Shown in pieces: positions 6,913-10,312 of a stretch of 10,312 nt of DNA. Position 1 is the stretch's first letter. Each line of letters starts with the position of its first letter. Origin of the DNA: Chloroflexota bacterium (GTDB lineage: Bacteria; Chloroflexota; Dehalococcoidia; SAR202; UBA11138); assembly GCA_022561955.1 (NCBI GenBank), contig JADFQF010000020.1, forward strand, positions 1 to 10,312. The letters run 5' to 3'. Below the pieces are notes generated by a model that was not told the origin of the DNA, searched no databases, and saw only the letters and a list, made by a program, of their open reading frames with translations. The translations under genes were made by a program, and so were the position numbers.

Positions 6913-7626
6913 CTACCGCCACCTGCGCGTTTCGAGGGAGCGTACCGTCAGGAACAGGAACACGGCCGAAAGCGACAGATAGTAGACGATGTGGCTCGTA
7001 TCGTAGACTCCCCTGGTGAAATCAGCGAAATGGGCACTCATGGAGAGCCCGGACAGCACCTGACTCCCCAGGCCCTCGACTATGACGGAGACCCTGTCGA
7101 TGAACTGGAGCATCAGCAGCACGCCTATTCCAACAACCGCGGCAACTATCTGGTTGCTGGAAAGCGAGGATGCCATCAGCCCGATGGCAAGGGCCGCGGC
7201 GCCGTACAGCAGCAGTCCGACATAGGCGCTGGCCACGGGCCCGACATCGGGGCTGCCGAATACGAAGAGGAGCAGCACATAGAAGAGGGTGAAGGAGATG
7301 GTGACCACAAGAGTCGAAAGCGCCGCCAGGTATTTACCCAGGACGATCTCCCAATCTCTCACCGGCGACGTTAGCAGCAACTCCAGTGTGCCCAGCTTCT
7401 GTTCCTCGGCCAGGAGCCTCATAGTCAGGAGCGGCGCCAGAAATACGATAAACAGGCTCGACCACTGTATTACGCCTCGCATGGTTGCCTCGGCAAAGGG
7501 GCTCGTGACCTCGGAAACGAAGAATACTCCCGTGAGAGCCAGATACATCGCCCCTACAACGTAGGCGGTGGGAGTCGAAAAGTACGACTTCGTCTCCTTC
7601 CATGCGATGGCAAATGTGTTGCTCAA
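6913..7626 (-). CDS. ABC-2 type permease, GldF-like
   Basis: This integral membrane subunit has about six hydrophobic segments. The hallmark PLLTMRLLAEEQKLGTLELL followed by LTSPV is the cytoplasmic coupling region of GldF/NosY-type permeases, and HFADFTRGVYDTSHIVYYLS near the C-terminus is the typical last extracytoplasmic motif. The frame extends upstream to 7713, but the extra 29 residues lie inside the ATPase gene and look like non-protein sequence. I place the start at the TTG of 7626-7624, which overlaps the ATPase TGA stop (TTGA). GAGGAGG lies 10 nt upstream, and the family-typical N-terminus begins right there (SNTFAIAWKETKSYF). This gives 237 residues, the usual length. It should pair with the upstream ATPase and the downstream GldG-like protein in one complex. 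Confidence 0.9.
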   Translation of the reverse strand: MSNTFAIAWKETKSYFSTPTAYVVGAMYLALTGVFFVSEVTSPFAEATMRGVIQWSSLFIVFLAPLLTMRLLAEEQKLGTLELLLTSPVRDWEIVLGKYLAALSTLVVTISFTLFYVLLLFVFGSPDVGPVASAYVGLLLYGAAALAIGLMASSLSSNQIVAAVVGIGVLLMLQFIDRVSVIVEGLGSQVLSGLSMSAHFADFTRGVYDTSHIVYYLSLSAVFLFLTVRSLETRRWR

Positions 7627-8573
7627 TCCTCCAGCACCTCCTCGGTGGTTGTGAGTTTCAAGAAGATATCCTCCAGAGACATCCCGATCGATTGCAGCCT
7701 CAGGAGCTCCCAACCGCCGTTGACTATCGCGACCGCCATACGCGCCCTGAGGTCTGCCTTGCTGTCTGCCGCGACGACGTAGGTGGAGAAGCCGCCATCC
7801 TGTACGTAGTTCCTCTCCACTTCGTGGATCCCCTCGATGCGCTGAAGGGCCTCTACGATGTCTTTGGATGGCCCCTTGACATCGATCTCTATGCGCTCCA
7901 CTCCCTGCAATCGCGCGGCCAGGTTCTCAGGCCTGTCCACGGCCACTATCTGGCCCTCGTGAATGATGATCACCCGCTCGCAGATCATGCTCACCTCGGG
8001 CAGGATATGGGTGCTTATTATCAGCGTATGCTCGCCGCCGAGGTCCTTGATGAGCCGTCGAGTATCCACCACCTGAATGGGGTCTATGCCTATGGTCGGC
8101 TCGTCGAGAATCAGAACATCGGGCTCGTGTATGATCGCCTGGGCGATGCCCACGCGCTGCCTGTAGCCCTTGGAGAGCTTGCCTATAATGGTCGTCAGGT
8201 ACCCTTCAAGTCCGGTGAGGTCGGCAACTTCGCCTATCCGGCGCTTGATGTCCGGCCCGGACATGCCCCGGATCTTTCCCATGAAGGAGAGATAGTCGGT
8301 GATGGTCATGTCCGTATAGAGCGGTACGGTCTCCGGAAGGTATCCGATGTGTCGGCGCGCATCCAGCGAGTTGGTGACGATGTCAAAGCCAGCCACGGTG
8401 AGCGTTCCGGCGCTGGGAGGCAAGAAGCCGGTAATCATCTTCATCGTCGTTGATTTACCGGCGCCGTTGGGGCCCAAGAAGCCCAGGACCTCGCCCTTTT
8501 CGACTGTAAAGGAGATGTCTGTCACCGCGGGGAAATCCCCGAAGTATTTCCATACGTGTTCTATTTCGATCAT
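7623..8573 (-). CDS. ABC transporter ATP-binding protein, GldA/CcmA-like
   Basis: The product is a 316-residue nucleotide-binding subunit. From the ATG at 8573 it shows Walker A GPNGAGKST (34-42), GYLPE in place of the classical Q-loop glutamine (77-81), signature LSKGYRQR (133-140), Walker B LILDEPT (154-160) and the switch histidine in STHIL (H189). The GYLPE variant is common in ATPases paired with GldF-type permeases. Beyond about residue 215 is a C-terminal extension of about 100 residues, also usual for this group. An in-frame GTG at 8582 would add three residues; the ATG at 8573 has GGTGA about 5 nt upstream and gives the standard MIEIEHVWKYFG start. It is the first gene of a four-gene operon, and its stop overlaps the permease start. 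Confidence 0.93.
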   Translation of the reverse strand: MIEIEHVWKYFGDFPAVTDISFTVEKGEVLGFLGPNGAGKSTTMKMITGFLPPSAGTLTVAGFDIVTNSLDARRHIGYLPETVPLYTDMTITDYLSFMGKIRGMSGPDIKRRIGEVADLTGLEGYLTTIIGKLSKGYRQRVGIAQAIIHEPDVLILDEPTIGIDPIQVVDTRRLIKDLGGEHTLIISTHILPEVSMICERVIIIHEGQIVAVDRPENLAARLQGVERIEIDVKGPSKDIVEALQRIEGIHEVERNYVQDGGFSTYVVAADSKADLRARMAVAIVNGGWELLRLQSIGMSLEDIFLKLTTTEEVLED

Positions 8574-8619
8574 GACACTCACCCGGTCCCATCACCGGTC
8601 CTAGGGACCCTACGGCTCT

Positions 8620-8646
8620 ATTATAGTTCCATAATTACTACGTAAA
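8620..8646 (-). promoter_or_regulatory. Promoter of the ABC transporter operon
   Basis: Reading leftward, a perfect TATAAT lies at 8625-8620, with TTTACG (4 of 6 to TTGACA) at 8646-8641, 15 nt upstream. Transcription would begin near 8613, about 40 nt before the ATPase ATG. A GGTCC/GGACC inverted repeat lies in the leader. The spacer is slightly short, but the -10 box is unusually good for this GC-rich DNA. Confidence 0.6.
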
Positions 8647-8754
8647 ATGCACGGCACGGGATTTCGGGCCCATGGCCACTCGACATTTTAACACTCGAGG
8701 CACGAGCCTTCCGCAGCGACCGAAGCATGCCGCACGACGGGCGCGGTGCCCCGC

Positions 8755-8782
8755 CTGACAGCTAGAAGATTCTACATTAAAT
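8755..8782 (+). promoter_or_regulatory. Candidate distal promoter of speD with palindrome in spacer
   Basis: CTGACA (8755-8760, 5 of 6 to the -35 consensus) and TTAAAT (8777-8782, 4 of 6 to the -10) are 16 nt apart. The spacer contains the near-palindrome TAGAAGATTCTA (8763-8774), a position where a bound dimeric repressor would block RNA polymerase. Transcription from here would leave a leader of about 220 nt before speD. Confidence 0.35.
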
Positions 8783-8834
8783 ACGAGCGCCCATTCAACT
8801 GGGTTTCCACCGGTTTAAGGGTATTGTGTCCCAA

Positions 8835-8915
8835 ATGAGTCCGCTGGGCCCCGGACGGCGGCGGCGGAATGCGAATGAACCCCGCACCCGGCCCTCGCGC
8901 GAGACCCGCCGTTAG
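8835..8915 (+). CDS. Possible Arg-rich leader peptide ORF
   Basis: This ATG-to-TAG reading frame of 26 codons is upstream of speD and in a different transcript position from any known domain. Nine of the 26 residues are Arg, with four in a row at positions 8-11. The ribosome site is poor: AAGGG ends 13 nt before the ATG. Short ORFs rich in the pathway's own amino acid are used as attenuators elsewhere, and arginine is the precursor of agmatine here. However, CGG and CGC repeats alone in GC-rich DNA produce Arg-rich frames by chance. Treat this as a hypothesis. Confidence 0.15.
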   Translation: MSPLGPGRRRRNANEPRTRPSRETRR

Positions 8916-8917
8916 CC

Positions 8918-8946
8918 TTCGCAAAGTGGCCGACGTCACGTAAGAT
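8918..8946 (+). promoter_or_regulatory. Candidate proximal promoter of speD
   Basis: TTCGCA (8918-8923) and TAAGAT (8941-8946) each match four of six consensus bases and are separated by the ideal 17 nt. Transcription would start near 8953, giving a leader of about 58 nt. That leader would include the 6-bp stem GGTGGT/ACTACC (8966-8983, one G-U pair) upstream of the speD ribosome site. Confidence 0.35.
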
Positions 8947-9010
8947 ATTGTGTGCGGCAGTCAACGGTGGTAACCTTACTACCTGTCGGTATTTCTCTGG
9001 AGGAAACCCA

Positions 9011-9517
9011 TTGCACCTGGTTATCGATGGATACGGGGGCGACCCCAAAAAACTACAAGATGTCGACCTCATTCAGGATTTTCTGGATGAGTATCCTTCG
9101 ACGATCGGAATGACTAAGGTCGTTCCGCCGCAGGTGTACACGTACCACGGAAAGGTATCCGAGGACTGGGGCGTGTCGGGCTTCGTTATTATCGCCGAGA
9201 GCCACATTAGCATTCACACCTTTCCCGACCGCGGCTACGTGAACATAGATATTTTCTCATGCAAGGAGTTCGACGCCGACGCCTCGTTGGAAGATGTAAA
9301 GGCGACCTTTTCCTTGCCCGAAGTCAAGACGTGGACCCTCGAGCGCGGCCTCGAGTATTCGGCGCCGCGTGAGGCCTACCACGGCATGGTGCGCGAGAGG
9401 GTAGGTCTTACCCCTTCCATGACGAGCGGCTCCAAAGGCGCTGAGCCCAACGGACAGGCTCGGGCCGGGGACGCGGCGGGCATCGAGCATACTGCGGCTC
9501 GACGGGCGCGGGACTAG
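9011..9517 (+). CDS. speD: SpeD-family pyruvoyl decarboxylase (AdoMet decarboxylase or arginine decarboxylase)
   Basis: This is the short prokaryotic AdoMet decarboxylase family. The proenzyme cuts itself between Glu63 and Ser64 (AESHISIHTF) and turns the Ser into a pyruvoyl cofactor; the subunits then supply decarboxylated AdoMet for spermidine. His69 and Cys84 sit 5 and 20 residues after Ser64, exactly the spacing of the catalytic Ser/His/Cys set in Thermotoga SpeD. The frame is open further left to 8948, but I chose the TTG at 9011: GGAGG (8999-9003) lies 7 nt upstream, and the protein then starts at the family-typical HLVIDGYG, giving 168 residues. Differences from standard SpeD are FPD instead of WPE after HT, CK instead of CG at the active-site Cys, and an extra polar tail of about 30 residues. 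Neofunctionalised SpeD homologues acting on arginine or ornithine are known, so the substrate is open. speB follows after 18 nt. Confidence 0.88.
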   Translation: MHLVIDGYGGDPKKLQDVDLIQDFLDEYPSTIGMTKVVPPQVYTYHGKVSEDWGVSGFVIIAESHISIHTFPDRGYVNIDIFSCKEFDADASLEDVKATFSLPEVKTWTLERGLEYSAPREAYHGMVRERVGLTPSMTSGSKGAEPNGQARAGDAAGIEHTAARRARD

Positions 9518-9535
9518 CCCGAGCCGGCGCGGATC

Positions 9536-10312
9536 ATGCCCGACAGGCGTTACGACTGGCTGGGGGACGTACCCCTGCAATGGCCCACCTTCCTGGACAC
9601 TCCACCCGAGGAAAACGACCCCGAATCGGCCCGCGTCTTCATAATTCCAGTCCCCTACGACAGCACGACCTCCTTCAAAGGCGGCGCACGCGAGGGGCCG
9701 GAGGCGATCATAAGGGCGTCCCGCCATCTTGAGGACTACGACCACGAGCTGGGCAGGGACATCTCCCTCGTCGGCATACACACCACCCCGGAGATAGCGC
9801 CGGACGTCTCCGGACCGGAGGCGATGGTGGGGCGAATACGCCGGGCCGTCACGTCCGCAGCCCAACACGGCAAGCTCGTCGCGCTGCTCGGCGGCGAGCA
9901 CACGATAGCCATCGGCGCGGTCCATGCCCTCAAGGAGCGGCACGACGACCTATCGGTGCTGTACCTGGATGCACACGCCGACCTTCGCGACGAGTACATG
10001 GGCGCCCGCTGGGGCCACGCCTGCGTCGCTCGACGCATATGCGAGGTCGCGCCGATGGTACAGGTAGGCGTGCGCAGCCTCAGCGAAGAGGAAAACGATT
10101 TCATACAGGCACAGGGCATACCCGTGTATTTCTGGCGTAGCGGCTTCTCGAACGTCGAGGACATCGCACCGTCCGTGGCCGATCAGCTCACGCGGCACGT
10201 GTACGTCAGCATCGACATGGACGTCTTCGACCCAGCCGTCGTATCCGCCGTCGGGACGCCGGAGCCGGGTGGGATGCTCTGGCACGAGGTCACCAGCCTC
10301 CTCCGGACCGTC
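9536..10312 (+). CDS. speB: Agmatinase-family ureohydrolase (3' end outside window)
   Basis: The frame runs from the ATG at 9536 without a stop to the window edge, giving 259 residues of a family usually 290-320 long. This enzyme releases urea from agmatine to give putrescine, or from N1-aminopropylagmatine to give spermidine in organisms with the Thermus-type route. All six expected manganese ligands are visible: H122 in GGEHT, D145, H147 and D149 in DAHADLRD, and D227 and D229 in SIDMDVFDP. PVPYDSTTSFKGGAREGP (39-56) is the conserved N-terminal substrate-side motif. The ribosome site is weak (GCGGA before the ATG), and with only 18 nt after the speD stop the two genes are almost certainly co-transcribed. 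Guanidinobutyrase or formimidoylglutamase are less likely alternatives given the partner gene. Confidence 0.9.
   Translation, partial: MPDRRYDWLGDVPLQWPTFLDTPPEENDPESARVFIIPVPYDSTTSFKGGAREGPEAIIRASRHLEDYDHELGRDISLVGIHTTPEIAPDVSGPEAMVGRIRRAVTSAAQHGKLVALLGGEHTIAIGAVHALKERHDDLSVLYLDAHADLRDEYMGARWGHACVARRICEVAPMVQVGVRSLSEEENDFIQAQGIPVYFWRSGFSNVEDIAPSVADQLTRHVYVSIDMDVFDPAVVSAVGTPEPGGMLWHEVTSLLRTV

Larger units (their letters stand above)
8574..9010. other. Divergent intergenic region between the ABC operon and speD
   Basis: This 437-base region separates leftward and rightward operons. It holds the leftward ABC promoter (8620-8646), two candidate rightward promoters (8755-8782 and 8918-8946), a possible Arg-rich leader ORF (8835-8915) and a small hairpin ahead of the speD ribosome site (8966-8983). 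I see no tRNA, CRISPR repeats or known riboswitch core. The left third is AT-rich, while 8837-8910 is strongly GC-rich with CGG and CGC runs. Confidence 0.5.

Noticed and set aside
6388..7374. 328-residue open frame on the + strand opposite the GldG/permease genes
   Set aside because: It lies wholly antisense to two well-recognised genes, has no recognisable domain, and its composition (Arg/Ser/Thr-rich, then Gln/Glu/His-rich) is that of a shadow frame in GC-rich DNA.
7602..8453. 283-residue open frame on the + strand opposite the ABC ATPase
   Set aside because: It is antisense to a gene with all Walker and signature motifs; its His/Val/Asp-rich sequence is the mirror of that gene.
8940..9010. 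SAM-responsive riboswitch ahead of speD
   Set aside because: Only one short 6-bp stem with a G-U pair is visible, and none of the conserved cores of known SAM riboswitches can be recognised.
9257..9943. 228-residue - strand frame across speD and speB
   Set aside because: It covers the catalytic regions of two clearly recognised + strand genes and shows no domain of its own.

Overview
The window is GC-rich bacterial chromosome from an unnamed organism. Chloroflexota (a Dehalococcoidia- or SAR202-like lineage) is my best guess. It rests only on the flavour of the polyamine proteins, the GC-rich codon use and the single-membrane style ABC/DUF4340 cluster. No rRNA or other taxonomic marker is present, so the assignment is weak.

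Left part (1-2321, all + strand): the 3' end of a gene whose product resembles the C-terminal helical scaffold of SecA, then a lipoprotein with a Ser/Arg/Gly-rich C-terminal half, then an acidic soluble protein I do not recognise. The spacing allows one transcription unit. Immediately downstream sits a complete IS1182-type insertion sequence (about 2389-4074) with matching terminal inverted repeats and an intact DDE transposase.

Middle (4131-8646, - strand): a tight four-gene operon read right to left. It encodes an ABC ATPase, an ABC-2 type permease of the GldF type, a GldG-type membrane-anchored auxiliary protein and a DUF4340 membrane-anchored protein. The genes overlap or are 1 to 15 nt apart. 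The operon is preceded by a promoter with a perfect TATAAT box and ends in a strong hairpin plus T-tract terminator. The four proteins probably form one envelope transporter of unknown substrate.

Right part (8647-10312, + strand): a divergent intergenic region with two candidate promoters and a possible small Arg-rich leader ORF. It is followed by a SpeD-family pyruvoyl decarboxylase and an agmatinase-family ureohydrolase (speB) cut by the window edge. These two belong to spermidine or putrescine synthesis from arginine. The SpeD protein departs from the usual sequence around the catalytic Cys, so arginine decarboxylase activity is a real alternative to AdoMet decarboxylase.

No CRISPR array, tRNA, rRNA or recognisable defence system was found. 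The points most worth a second look are the SpeD-SpeB pair and its leader region, and the SecA-like/lipoprotein/unknown-gene trio.
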